In this document: piece by piece, positions 26,491 to 35,272 of the stretch
Position numbering within the stretch: position 1 is the first letter of the stretch
Layout of the letters: the number at the start of each line of letters is the position of its first letter
NCBI RefSeq assembly: GCF_000153185.1
Contig: NZ_CH724151.1
Coordinates: forward strand, 449,154 to 513,153
Reading direction: 5' to 3'
Source of the DNA: Reinekea blandensis MED297
GTDB taxonomy: Bacteria; Pseudomonadota; Gammaproteobacteria; Pseudomonadales; Natronospirillaceae
Length of the DNA stretch: 64,000 nt
Made by a program: the position numbers and the translations under genes
Notes under the pieces: generated by a model
Databases searched by the model: none
What the model saw: only the letters and a program-made list of their open reading frames with translations
Told to the model about the DNA's origin: nothing

Positions 26491-27723
26491 GTCGGCTTCC
26501 GTAGCGGTTTGAGCCGTCCGGCGAATATCCCGGAACCCTAACAGCACCATACACAATGTCCCAACCGCCGCTAACAGAATCACCAGCAGCCAAACCGCCC
26601 GGATACCTTGCCAGCCAATGAATTGCCCCATCACCATCGGGGCAATGCCATAGCCGGTGCCGTAAATCAGCGGCAGGATGCTGTTAATCCGGGCCCGATG
26701 AGAGCGGGGCGAATGCGAGGCAATGTAGGCATTGGCATTAATGTGATGCAGTGTCTCGCCCAATGTCCAGATCAGGGTCGACACAAAGAACAGCCACAAC
26801 GCATCCAACCAGAATATCATGCCAAAGCCGACCACATAGAACACCCCGGTCACCGCCACATTGAAGATCGAATGCAATCGACGGGTTAATGCGATCATGA
26901 TGGGGGTGAACACCAACACAGTGATCGCATTGACGGTCATCACCAGACCAAAGTTACGGGCGCCCTGTTCTCCAAAGGTCTGTTCTAACTGCAATGGCAG
27001 GGAAAATGACATCTGGGCATAGGTGAACACCAACAGGAAGTTCGCTGCGGTAAACCACAACAAGTAACGTCTTGCCCACAGGATCGGCCAGACCGAGCCG
27101 ACCACATCAGCTTCGGCCTCGGTCTGCGGCTTATAATCCTGCTTTGAATCGTCCTGGACCAGCCACAGCACCAGCATGGCACCGATCAACGCCGTAGCCC
27201 CATCGCCCCAAAACATCCAGTGCGCATGATTCAGAAACAGAAAACCCGCAATCAGCGGACCGACCGCAAAGCCAAGGTTGTGCCCGAGGTACGCCAAGCT
27301 AAAGGCGGCCTTGCGCTGCTCGGGTCGCGTCAGGTCGGTGACCAGTGCCGTGGAACTGGGCTCGATCATGCCCCAGCAGAAGTTGGCCACAAACACGAAC
27401 GGAATCACCAGCGTCGACTCCGGATAGAAACCACAAACAATCCAACTCAGCCCTGCCATCGATTCCGCGAAGACCATCACTTTCTTACGGCCGTATCGAT
27501 CCGCTAACCGTCCACCAATTAAAGAACCGGGGACGAAGCTGGCCGAAGCGGCGGACACCAACAAACCGGATTGCGCGACCGATAGCCCGATTTTCTGAGT
27601 CAGGATTAAGGTCAGCATCGGTAACACAAAGGCACCGGCCGATGCGATGGCGCGTGCTAAGGCCAGAATATACAGATCCCGATTCAATCCCTGATATTGT
27701 TGCCAGATGGCCTTCATGCCCAC
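26470..27723 (-). CDS. MFS transporter (MdtH/YdeE-like)
   Basis: A 417-residue, 12-helix major facilitator. Motif A is GGRLADRYGRKKVMVFAES between helices 2 and 3. LGHNLGFAVGPLIAGFLF, in helix 5, is the antiporter motif C region. The central loop (about 195-215) is acidic. It resembles the DHA1 exporters MdtH and YdeE, so drug or metabolite efflux is likely. The start is ATG at 27723 with GAAAGGACGTGGGC upstream. It overlaps the DUF3224 gene tail-to-tail. Confidence 0.85.
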   Translation of the reverse strand: MGMKAIWQQYQGLNRDLYILALARAIASAGAFVLPMLTLILTQKIGLSVAQSGLLVSAASASFVPGSLIGGRLADRYGRKKVMVFAESMAGLSWIVCGFYPESTLVIPFVFVANFCWGMIEPSSTALVTDLTRPEQRKAAFSLAYLGHNLGFAVGPLIAGFLFLNHAHWMFWGDGATALIGAMLVLWLVQDDSKQDYKPQTEAEADVVGSVWPILWARRYLLWFTAANFLLVFTYAQMSFSLPLQLEQTFGEQGARNFGLVMTVNAITVLVFTPIMIALTRRLHSIFNVAVTGVFYVVGFGMIFWLDALWLFFVSTLIWTLGETLHHINANAYIASHSPRSHRARINSILPLIYGTGYGIAPMVMGQFIGWQGIRAVWLLVILLAAVGTLCMVLLGFRDIRRTAQTATEADSAKLVI

Positions 27724-27966
27724 GTCCTTTCAGTTCTGGAGCCGACGCATTGTACGCACCGCGCCAAGAGGGACAACCGGATCAGATCAACGGAACTGCG
27801 CGCCGATAAAGCGCGCCCTGAACCGACAACCTGTCAACTTGACCCGAAACCGGCTATTTCGTTGACATATAGTCGTCATAAATTTGTGAATCACCCTATC
27901 GGAACGATGCGCTGTCCACTAAAATGCGCCCACCTTTAAAGCAGCCGCCACTCCTGAGGAAACCAC

Positions 27967-29184
27967 ATGACTTTGTCGACCGAACAGTCAACTAATGTCG
28001 TTGTTGTCAGCAATTCATCCGATAACCCTTTTGCCATCGATATCGCCTACGCACTCGGACAGCTCGAAGAGATCGACGATATCATCAGCATGAAACAGTT
28101 CATGAACTCCGAGTTCTGTCCACGCTTCATCTCCGATGAAAACGACATGGACAACATCGGCCACACCCTGGACGGTAAGTCCGTCGTCATTGTCTCCACC
28201 AGCAGCCATGTGAAAAGCCGTCAGGAGCTGGCCATGGCCAACCTGATCATCGCCCGATCAGCAAAAGAAAACGGCGCCAAGCGCGTTGTCCTGATCGAGC
28301 CGGATCTGTTCTACAGCGCTCAGGATCGAGGCCCCCGCCGCGACCTCGGCGAAACGCATTTTGAGCGCGACCTGAAAGACATTAAAAAGTTTGACGGCCA
28401 GCCGTTCACCGCCAAACTCTACGCCCAGATGCTGAAGCTGGCCGGTGTCGACACCGTCATCACCGTGCACAACCATTCCACATCGGTTCAGAAAATGTTT
28501 TCCGATGTCTTCGATGGCGATTTTCACAACCTGATCCCGTACGAAATCTACGCCCACTATCTGTTGAACTCCGACATTTTAAACTACGGGCCTCAGGGCG
28601 AAGGCCTGGTATTGTGCGCCCCGGACAAGGGTGCGCGTGATTTCGTTAAAGCCATGTACGATACGCTCGACCTGCCCAAAGCCAAGTTCATCATGCTCGA
28701 CAAAGAACGCACCGATGAACGCAAAGTGGAAATCACCCTGCACAAAGAAAGTGAACACACGTTTGAAGGTCTGGATGGCGCCAGTGTAGTTTTGTTTGAT
28801 GACATGGTGCGCACCGGCGGTACGGTCGTGAAGTCGTGCAAGTTCCTGCAGCAGATCAATCCATCACGCATGGTGTTTGCGCTGTCGCATTTCTATGCCA
28901 GCCATGAAGGTCGTGAACGTATGGCTCACCCGGCCATTGGAGAAATTCTGACGTTGAATACCTTGCCGACCATTCTGAATCGCGACGAACAGGGTCGCTT
29001 GCGTAAAAAGATGGTGGTGCTGAAAATCGAAAAATGGCTGGCACAGGAGTTGGGCCAACTGCTTGGCATTTCTGCTAACTCACGCGAAGCCAATGCTTAT
29101 AAAATTGATATGTCGTCGAAAAATCCACGATTCAAACGAAAAATCTGGAACAGTGACGAACTGGTCGAACTGAAAAACGCCTGA
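27967..29184 (+). CDS. Ribose-phosphate pyrophosphokinase-like protein
   Basis: A 405-residue PRPP-synthetase-fold protein, clearly longer than the usual 310-320. It has the tandem phosphoribosyltransferase-like halves: LIIARSAKENGAKRVVLIEPDLFYSAQDR, where canonical enzymes have the PYFGYARQDR type of loop, then VDTVITVHNHS. The PRPP-binding loop is VVLFDDMVRTGGTVVKS. An extra C-terminal tail of about 50 basic residues (ending SKNPRFKRKIWNSDELVELKNA-like) is unusual. It may be a second, divergent PRPP synthetase or a regulatory paralogue. GAGGAA lies seven bases before the ATG, and a strong terminator follows. Confidence 0.78.
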   Translation: MTLSTEQSTNVVVVSNSSDNPFAIDIAYALGQLEEIDDIISMKQFMNSEFCPRFISDENDMDNIGHTLDGKSVVIVSTSSHVKSRQELAMANLIIARSAKENGAKRVVLIEPDLFYSAQDRGPRRDLGETHFERDLKDIKKFDGQPFTAKLYAQMLKLAGVDTVITVHNHSTSVQKMFSDVFDGDFHNLIPYEIYAHYLLNSDILNYGPQGEGLVLCAPDKGARDFVKAMYDTLDLPKAKFIMLDKERTDERKVEITLHKESEHTFEGLDGASVVLFDDMVRTGGTVVKSCKFLQQINPSRMVFALSHFYASHEGRERMAHPAIGEILTLNTLPTILNRDEQGRLRKKMVVLKIEKWLAQELGQLLGISANSREANAYKIDMSSKNPRFKRKIWNSDELVELKNA

Positions 29185-29200
29185 GTTTTTTATGACCTTC

Positions 29201-29245
29201 GCCGGTCCGTTGTCCATGACGGACCGGCTCCCTACCCGCTTTTTT
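29201..29245 (+). terminator. Intrinsic terminator of the PRPP-synthetase-like gene
   Basis: GCCGGTCCGT and ACGGACCGGC form a perfect ten-pair stem with an eight-base loop, with six T beginning about 12 bases later (29240). It lies 16 bases after the stop. Confidence 0.7.
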
Positions 29246-29295
29246 ACTCGACCGATACCGGTCAACGTAAACACATTTCAAAACTCAAACCCAGC

Positions 29296-29886
29296 TCACT
29301 CGACTACGTTCAATTCAGGCCAATGGGTCAACCAACCCTTCTGTTCGATACGTTCACGGAACACCTCTGGCTTGGGTCGTTTCGCGTTTAGTGTAATGGT
29401 TCCGGCCACATTCGCTTCTAACCCAAAGGGTGCTACCAGCCTCACCTGATTGTCGGCATCGAGATACGCCCCCACCGCTGTTTCAATTTCGACCCAATAA
29501 CTCATGGCGTCTTCCGTGGAGGTATAGGGCGCATCGTGATTTCGTTGATGCATGCGTGCCTGATTTTTTACCGACCAGGGGAATGTACTTCGTTGTCGAA
29601 GTTCGGCTTCCAATGCGCGGTCGGTCGCTTCGGTTGAATCGGTCGGGTTGAAATAAATCAAATCAATGTCATTCAGCGGCGTACAGTCCGAGCGACCATG
29701 CAAGCGATCCCAGATCAGGTTGCGTACAAAACCTGCGGCCAGACACCAATCCGACAAGTTGAGCTTTCGTGCCTCAATCAGCGCTTGCCAATGCAGTGAA
29801 CTCTCGGTGAGCCAATGCTGAATGGTCGTTTTCTGTTGAGCCGATTCGAGGCCCAGTGTGTGTTGTTCTAAAAGAGTCATTCTCAT
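29296..29886 (-). CDS. Nucleotidyltransferase-fold protein (NTP_transf_6/DUF925)
   Basis: A 196-residue member of the nucleotidyltransferase_6 family. The nucleotidyltransferase core is AAGFVRNLIWDRLHG (about 51-65), followed by the metal-binding pair NDIDLIYF (the two Asp near 73-75). The conserved WSVKNQARMH and the late PKPEVFRERIEQKGWLTHWP are family hallmarks. Catalysis and substrate are unknown for the family. It is transcribed toward the PRPP-synthetase-like gene. Confidence 0.85.
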   Translation of the reverse strand: MRMTLLEQHTLGLESAQQKTTIQHWLTESSLHWQALIEARKLNLSDWCLAAGFVRNLIWDRLHGRSDCTPLNDIDLIYFNPTDSTEATDRALEAELRQRSTFPWSVKNQARMHQRNHDAPYTSTEDAMSYWVEIETAVGAYLDADNQVRLVAPFGLEANVAGTITLNAKRPKPEVFRERIEQKGWLTHWPELNVVE

Positions 29887-30082
29887 TTAAACTCAGTGAT
29901 AGGTGTTCATTTCGCCAAGCATGTACAACAGCTTGCCACCATACGTCTTGTTAAATAAATCAATTTGATCATCTGAAAAAATCAAGCATTGTTCAGAGCC
30001 AATATTATTCTGGTTCTTACCTGACAACTGAACTTTTTGCGCTTTAATTTTATCAATACCTGCAGTAAAAGGTGGCTGTCTC

Positions 30083-32026
30083 ATGTTTCAGCTCAAGAAC
30101 CTCCATCTCAAAACGTTACTCTCCGGTGCAATGGTTATCGCTCTGTTCTTGACCATTCTGATCATTTCGGTGATGAACATCCGTCAGTTTTCGACCATTT
30201 TTTATCGGGTCACCGAAACGGATAACCTGCCCAATGTGGTTGAGCGTGCGCGGGCTCAAATTCATACCGCACTGGAATCTCCAGCGGCCTATTCGATGGC
30301 CATTGCTCAGAATCCCTACATTCAGAATTGGGTGCTCAATGGTGAAGATGAAGACGGGCTGGAAGATCTGATCGAATATGGTCAGCGCTTTATTGAAGAG
30401 CAAGGTGCGTCAGTGATGTTTTGGGTCAGCGCCCGAAGCAATAAATACTATACCGATGCCGGGCTGTTTAAAACGGTGTCGCCAGACGAACCCAGAGACA
30501 GTTGGTTTTTCAGTACGCTCACCAGCAATCAGGATGTCGCCCTGAATCTCGACATCGCCGAGGATACCGGAGCAATGACCGTCTATGTTAATGTCCTGGC
30601 CAAGACATCATCTGGCGAAGTCATCGGTGTTGCCGGTCTGGGATACGACGTTTCGGATATCGTCCGAGTCGTTGAGAACACCAAGGTCGGCCAAAACGGA
30701 TACATGTTTTTACTCGACAGCGGCGGACTGATTACCGCCCACCCAAACCGTGAAAAGTTAAACCAGCCACTGAATGACGAGCCTGGCTTCGGCGATCTTG
30801 TTGGGCGTATTCAGAACAGTCAGGGTGCCTACTCCATGATTGAAACCCGCCTTGAGGGTGAGGACACGTACATCGCGGTCTCAGATCTGGATGGACTCAA
30901 CTGGCAATTGATCACGGTATTTCCGAAATCGGAAATCAGTACACAGGTTAACGCCGTTGCTCGCAGTTCCGTTCTGACGGCCATCGTCGTCGCCATCATT
31001 TTTATTGCCTTGTCTGTTGTGATCGCCTCGCGGGTCAGCCGCTCGATCCGAAATGTCGGGGATAAGCTCAGCAGCATGGCCGCGACCGGTGGCGATTTAA
31101 CGCAGCGCCTGGATGATAGCGCAAGCAACGAACTCGGTTATCTCTCCGGCGGGTTTAACGCCATCATCAGCAAGTTCGCCGATCTCGTCCGCGAAATACA
31201 AAGTTCTGCCGATGCCTTATCTACCGGTGTTGAGAACCTGAAAAAATCGACCATGGAAGCCGTGACCTATGCCGGTGATCAGCGCGAACAAACAGAAATG
31301 GTCGCAACCGCCATCACAGAAATGGGACAAACCATCAGTGAGGTGTCTTCCATTGCCAACACCACAGCCAACGACACCACCAGTGCGGTGAAAGACACCC
31401 ATTCCACAAACGACGTCATGCAACGTCTTGCGGAAACCATGAACAGCATGGCGCATACCATGAAAGACAGCGAACAGAGCATTGCCGATTTAGCGAGTCA
31501 AACCGAAGCCATCAACTCCGTCGTTGATGTCATCAACGGCATTTCTGAACAAACCAATCTGTTGGCTTTGAATGCCGCCATTGAAGCGGCGCGTGCCGGT
31601 GAACAAGGACGCGGGTTTGCCGTTGTCGCCGATGAAGTTCGAACGCTGGCGAGCCGAACCCAGGACTCAACGTTGGAAATCCGCACTCAGATTGAACAAC
31701 TGCAAACCGCAGCTGAAGCCAGTTTACGCTCGATACAAAAAGGCACCAAAGACAGCCTGGAACTGGCCGATCTGGCCACGACCGCCTCCGATTCTTTAAG
31801 CAGTATCCGCAGTCGCTTTGACAACATCAGCGATGGTAATCATCAGGTTGCTGCCGCGACCGAAGAACAGGCATCGGTGGTCGATCACATCAATGAATCC
31901 GCGCAAACCATTGCGAACATGGCAGGCAACATTAACGACAACGCCAAAGAGCAGCTTGAAGAGATTTCTAATCTGGACGATCGCTCACAGCGGATGCGCA
32001 GTGTCGTCAGTCAATTCAAGGTGTAA
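30083..32026 (+). CDS. Methyl-accepting chemotaxis protein
   Basis: A 647-residue chemoreceptor. Transmembrane helix 1 is at about 13-32. A large periplasmic ligand domain of the double-Cache type (about 35-285) follows, containing the segment [26 protein letters not shown]2 lies near 293-315, then HAMP, then the methylation and signalling domain with the hairpin tip [35 protein letters not shown] (quoted here as landmarks near 485-520). There is no C-terminal NWETF-type pentapeptide. AAAGGTGG precedes the ATG. No che genes adjoin it, so it feeds a pathway encoded elsewhere. The ligand cannot be read from sequence. Confidence 0.92.
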   Translation: MFQLKNLHLKTLLSGAMVIALFLTILIISVMNIRQFSTIFYRVTETDNLPNVVERARAQIHTALESPAAYSMAIAQNPYIQNWVLNGEDEDGLEDLIEYGQRFIEEQGASVMFWVSARSNKYYTDAGLFKTVSPDEPRDSWFFSTLTSNQDVALNLDIAEDTGAMTVYVNVLAKTSSGEVIGVAGLGYDVSDIVRVVENTKVGQNGYMFLLDSGGLITAHPNREKLNQPLNDEPGFGDLVGRIQNSQGAYSMIETRLEGEDTYIAVSDLDGLNWQLITVFPKSEISTQVNAVARSSVLTAIVVAIIFIALSVVIASRVSRSIRNVGDKLSSMAATGGDLTQRLDDSASNELGYLSGGFNAIISKFADLVREIQSSADALSTGVENLKKSTMEAVTYAGDQREQTEMVATAITEMGQTISEVSSIANTTANDTTSAVKDTHSTNDVMQRLAETMNSMAHTMKDSEQSIADLASQTEAINSVVDVINGISEQTNLLALNAAIEAARAGEQGRGFAVVADEVRTLASRTQDSTLEIRTQIEQLQTAAEASLRSIQKGTKDSLELADLATTASDSLSSIRSRFDNISDGNHQVAAATEEQASVVDHINESAQTIANMAGNINDNAKEQLEEISNLDDRSQRMRSVVSQFKV

Positions 32027-32068
32027 ATGAACCAAAGGCTGTGTGTTAAAAAATGCGGGTTGGTAACA

Positions 32069-32098
32069 AAAAAGCCCGGCCGTTTTAAGGGCCGGGCA
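32069..32098 (-). terminator. Terminator of the DUF4382 lipoprotein gene
   Basis: GCCCGGCC and GGCCGGGC form an eight-pair stem around an eight-base loop. On the minus strand the stem is followed by six T. It lies 28 bases after the stop of the minus-strand lipoprotein gene, and converging chemoreceptor transcripts also meet it. Confidence 0.85.
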
Positions 32099-32125
32099 AT
32101 GTTGCCAAAGTAGGCTTAGAACTGA

Positions 32126-32995
32126 TTAATCGTCGTCATCATCTTCGTCTTCGTCCAGTTCTCCATCATCATCGTCGTCTTCACCATATTCCGCCGACTC
32201 TTCGATGTTGTCTTCAATCACGTCCATGAGGTCGCTGTTGGTATTGCCATCCAACACCAGAGCGTTACCACCTTCTGTCGATGTAATCGCGTTGACTAAT
32301 TCGAGGCCATCGGAGTTGGTTTCGAGGTTATCAAATCGGAACCACTCGTGCAGACGGAAAGCGACAATGATGTCATTAATGCCAGTATCATCGACGACAA
32401 AGCCCTGACTGAAATCGGTTCCGCTCAGTTCGAACTCGTCGGTCTGATCGTAGGACAGGGAAAACGGAATCGCAACGTAGGTTGAACCGTCCTGACTGGT
32501 GTAAGTGCCTTCCAGATACAACGAATAGTTCAGTAGCTGATCAGCAATTGCCTGCGGCAGGTCTGGCATGCCCACAAGGTCAGAGTCAGCCAGTTTTTCG
32601 ATGTCGATTTCTATGTCGTTGTACAGCCCGGTATCAATGGACACCGATGGCAGCGACGGGTAAGTCTCACCGCTGAGCAGATCAACGGCGAACGGACCGA
32701 CAAACTCAATTTCAAGCTCTTCTTCCAACGCGTCGTCATCATCGGTTTCGTGCTCAAGTTCAATTTCCTTAACCACAACCCAGGCTTCGTTCAGGCCAAT
32801 AGAGCCTGCGGCCTGACCGCTGGAATCGGTCACCGGAATGCTGCTGACTGTGGTCGCCCGTAAGGCCGTTCGGGCACTCGTTTCTGAAGCACCGAACTGC
32901 AGCGTCACTTCGCCGGTGCCGTCCAGAGTGTTCGGGTTACAGCCGATCAACGCCAGGGCTGGAAGTAGTGCAAGGGCAGACATTGTGTTTTTCAT
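32126..32995 (-). CDS. DUF4382-like lipoprotein with poly-acidic tail
   Basis: A 289-residue lipoprotein. The signal peptide ends in the lipobox LIGC (C19), with Asn at +2, which favours the outer membrane. The body matches the DUF4382 layout: an early GEVTLQFGASET, then AWVVVKEIELEH, GPFAVDLLSGETYPSLPSVSID and DIEIDIEKL, all beta-rich. The last 20 or so residues are almost entirely Asp and Glu, and a second acidic patch sits near residue 85. Acidic patches of this kind often bind divalent cations or occur in halophiles. It is divergent from the histidine kinase gene at 33161 across 165 bases that contain repeated TACANTG boxes. Confidence 0.75.
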   Translation of the reverse strand: MKNTMSALALLPALALIGCNPNTLDGTGEVTLQFGASETSARTALRATTVSSIPVTDSSGQAAGSIGLNEAWVVVKEIELEHETDDDDALEEELEIEFVGPFAVDLLSGETYPSLPSVSIDTGLYNDIEIDIEKLADSDLVGMPDLPQAIADQLLNYSLYLEGTYTSQDGSTYVAIPFSLSYDQTDEFELSGTDFSQGFVVDDTGINDIIVAFRLHEWFRFDNLETNSDGLELVNAITSTEGGNALVLDGNTNSDLMDVIEDNIEESAEYGEDDDDDGELDEDEDDDDD

Positions 32996-33046
32996 TTGGA
33001 ATCACCTCGTTTGAACGTGACTGAATCATAGCCAGCCCGAAGCAGC

Positions 33047-33114
33047 TACAATGTCAGGGAAGTGTTCTGGCTTTGTAGCCTACAATGGCACGCGCTTGCG
33101 TTGGTGATACAGTG
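33047..33114. promoter_or_regulatory. Three TACANTG boxes between lipoprotein and kinase genes
   Basis: TACAATG occurs at 33047-33053 and 33081-33087, and TACAGTG at 33108-33114. The second is part of the dyad TTGTAGCCTACAA. The spacing of 34 and 27 bases is near whole helical turns. They resemble the first half of the E. coli RstA box (TACATNTNGTTACA). The locus encodes an RstA-like regulator, so these may be its binding sites. Confidence 0.4.
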
Positions 33115-33160
33115 GCGCTTACTTAGAACGCCTTTATAGAAGATCCGCGCCGGGAAACAC

Positions 33161-34684
33161 ATGAATCAACTCTTTACTCGTCTATATCTGACGTTTTTTG
33201 CCTCACTGCTGGCGGTTCTGGCACTGGCGGCCTTGTCTGTATACTTACTGGCGGACACCCGCTTGCAACGGTTCGCAACAACTCGGTTGCAACCGATAAG
33301 TGAGTTACTGCAAAGCAGTTGGTCTGAGCAGTCTCCACAACAGGTCGACAACTGGTTAGCCCTGATTTCTGACCTGACCGGTGTGCGGTGGCGGATCACC
33401 GACCCATTGGAAAACACTGACAATGTGGAGCTCGATCAAATCCGGCTGACGGACACACGCGTCACCAGTCGTATCCGGCTGGATACTCAAACCGCGATTA
33501 CGGCCGACATCTCAGACTGGCAAAGTTTGGAACAGGGCTATGCCTGGCTGTTCCTGGATGCCATTTCCCGTGAAAGCGCAGACCGTCGGGAAGCCCGGTT
33601 TATCACCCTTCGACATCAATCCCCTTGGCCGGTGGAACGGGTGACTTTGGGTAATGATGACCTGTCTGCCCTCTCTCGCCGGCGACTCAGTGCGGGGCAA
33701 AGCGTACGTGTCGAATGGCAATCGAGCCACCAGGCCGCCCTTTACCTGCCCGCCGGTGACAACCGCGCCATCCGGTTCGGACCCATACCGCCTTATCGGT
33801 TTCTCAGCGTCACACAGTGGCTGATCATGATTGGTGCCAGTCTGGCCATGCTCAGTCTTTTCTTTCTTGCCTGGGTCCGACCTCTGGATCGACGGTTTCG
33901 CCACCTGTTCGACGCTGTTGACCGGGTATCCACCACTCCAGATAGCGTCCGACTGCCCACCGAGGCATCGGATGAGCTCGGCTTATTGGCACGGCATGTA
34001 GAACGGATGGCCCTTGGTCTGATTGATCAGGTTGAACAAAACCGACAGTTGAATCAGGCGGTGTCGCACGATTTAAAAACGCCACTGGCACGCCTGCGAT
34101 TTTCGCTGGAGCTGCTGGACCTGCCCGACGATAACCCCTATCGGCAAAACATGAACCGGGACATCGAACAACTGGTCCAACTCACCGAAGAGCTGCTTCT
34201 GTTCCATCAACTCGGATCCCCCGAGGCGACACCTGCGCCGATGGATTTGACGGCACTAACGACGGAACGTCTGGTGTCTTTCGACAGCCAGGGTGAGATC
34301 ACGTCTGAACTGCCAAAAGCCCCCTTGTCTGCGACCATCCAACCACGGCACTGGACACGACTGATCGACAACTTGTTGAGCAATGCCGTGCAATACGGCC
34401 GCGGCCGCGTTCATCTGAGATTAGCAACCTCAGAAAACGGCGTACGCTTGTCTGTCGAAGACAATGGGCCCGGTATGACCGCACAACAGTTTGAACAACT
34501 GAAAGAGCCTTTTAAACGCCTGGATCATCATCGTAATCTGAACCAGCAGAATCATGGACTGGGACTGGCTCTGGTCTCAGCCATCGCCGAGCACTACCAC
34601 GCGAGCTTTCACTACCAAACCAGCCCACTCGGAGGGGCGACTATGATCATCGACTTTCCGGCGGCCTGTGTGCCGGCGCTTTGA
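33161..34684 (+). CDS. RstB-like sensor histidine kinase
   Basis: A 507-residue inner-membrane kinase. TM1 is at about 8-30, a periplasmic sensor at 31-216, TM2 at about 217-239, then HAMP, HisKA with the phosphorylated H303 in VSHDLKTPL, and the ATPase boxes LIDNLLSNAVQYG, VEDNGPGM and NHGLGLALV. The segment before TM2 (RFGPIPPYRFL) and the WVRPL exit resemble E. coli RstB, as does the VSHDLKTPLARLRFSLELLD pattern. Its partner regulator is at 36320, separated from it by two envelope-protein genes. It is divergent from the acid-tailed lipoprotein gene. Confidence 0.88.
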   Translation: MNQLFTRLYLTFFASLLAVLALAALSVYLLADTRLQRFATTRLQPISELLQSSWSEQSPQQVDNWLALISDLTGVRWRITDPLENTDNVELDQIRLTDTRVTSRIRLDTQTAITADISDWQSLEQGYAWLFLDAISRESADRREARFITLRHQSPWPVERVTLGNDDLSALSRRRLSAGQSVRVEWQSSHQAALYLPAGDNRAIRFGPIPPYRFLSVTQWLIMIGASLAMLSLFFLAWVRPLDRRFRHLFDAVDRVSTTPDSVRLPTEASDELGLLARHVERMALGLIDQVEQNRQLNQAVSHDLKTPLARLRFSLELLDLPDDNPYRQNMNRDIEQLVQLTEELLLFHQLGSPEATPAPMDLTALTTERLVSFDSQGEITSELPKAPLSATIQPRHWTRLIDNLLSNAVQYGRGRVHLRLATSENGVRLSVEDNGPGMTAQQFEQLKEPFKRLDHHRNLNQQNHGLGLALVSAIAEHYHASFHYQTSPLGGATMIIDFPAACVPAL

Positions 34685-34699
34685 ACCAATGATCGTCGC

Positions 34700-34714
34700 T
34701 ACACTGCGTTAACA
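34700..34714 (+). promoter_or_regulatory. RstA-box-like sequence upstream of acidic-protein gene
   Basis: TACACTGCGTTAACA resembles the E. coli RstA box TACATNTNGTTACA with an extra base and two or three mismatches. It begins with the same TACANTG core found at 33047-33114. It lies about 90 bases before the start of the acidic-protein gene. Confidence 0.3.
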
Positions 34715-34801
34715 ATGTAGCCCTCGCGTCATCGTTGTGAACCTTTTACACTGAACGACAGTGCTGAAAGCTTATGGCCACCCGATCGAACAGGACAACC
34801 C

Positions 34802-35272
34802 TTGAAACCCATTACGCTGATACTATCAATTTGCCTATTGGCCACCGGCGCCCTTGCCGATGAGTGGGGCGACTGGGACGACCTGCCTGATAATCTGCTG
34901 TCTCCATCGGAGTCGACCGATTCGGCCATTGATCAACTCTACTCACGGTTAAGTTGGTCATCCGATGGCAGCGATGAGGCTCGGATGCAGGCCATCAGCG
35001 ACTGGCTGAACGACCTGGACCTCGACTTTCAAAGCAACGAAGAACTCGATGATCTGCTGAAAGATCTGGCCGGCGATTCCCCGGATGACATCGCCGAAGA
35101 GCTTGAGGACTGGCTGGAAGATCAGAGCGACGACGCCCTGGATGAGCTGATGGACGAAAGCGATGAGTTCGATGATGACGACGAATTCGATGACGAGTTC
35201 GATGACGAAGACGATGAGCTGGACGATGAACTCGATGATGATGAAATCGACGAAGTGGAGCTGGATTCATGA
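34802..35272 (+). CDS. Exported, extremely acidic Asp/Glu-rich protein
   Basis: A 156-residue protein with a signal peptide (about 1-19, ending GALA) and a mature part dominated by Asp and Glu. The last 45 residues are almost a pure EFDDE/DELDD repeat. It starts at TTG 34802 with AGGAC seven bases upstream; no ATG fits the signal peptide. The composition suggests binding of Ca2+, Mg2+ or other cations, or of a basic partner, in the periplasm. No known family is recognised. Its stop overlaps the next start as ATGA, so the two are co-translated. It sits between the kinase and regulator genes. Confidence 0.75.
   Translation: MKPITLILSICLLATGALADEWGDWDDLPDNLLSPSESTDSAIDQLYSRLSWSSDGSDEARMQAISDWLNDLDLDFQSNEELDDLLKDLAGDSPDDIAEELEDWLEDQSDDALDELMDESDEFDDDDEFDDEFDDEDDELDDELDDDEIDEVELDS

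Noticed and set aside
29893-30084. 63-codon minus-strand frame overlapping the chemoreceptor start
   Set aside because: It overlaps the chemoreceptor's ribosome site and lacks its own; no family recognised. Its last 30 residues look faintly protein-like, so a gene remnant is possible but unsupported.
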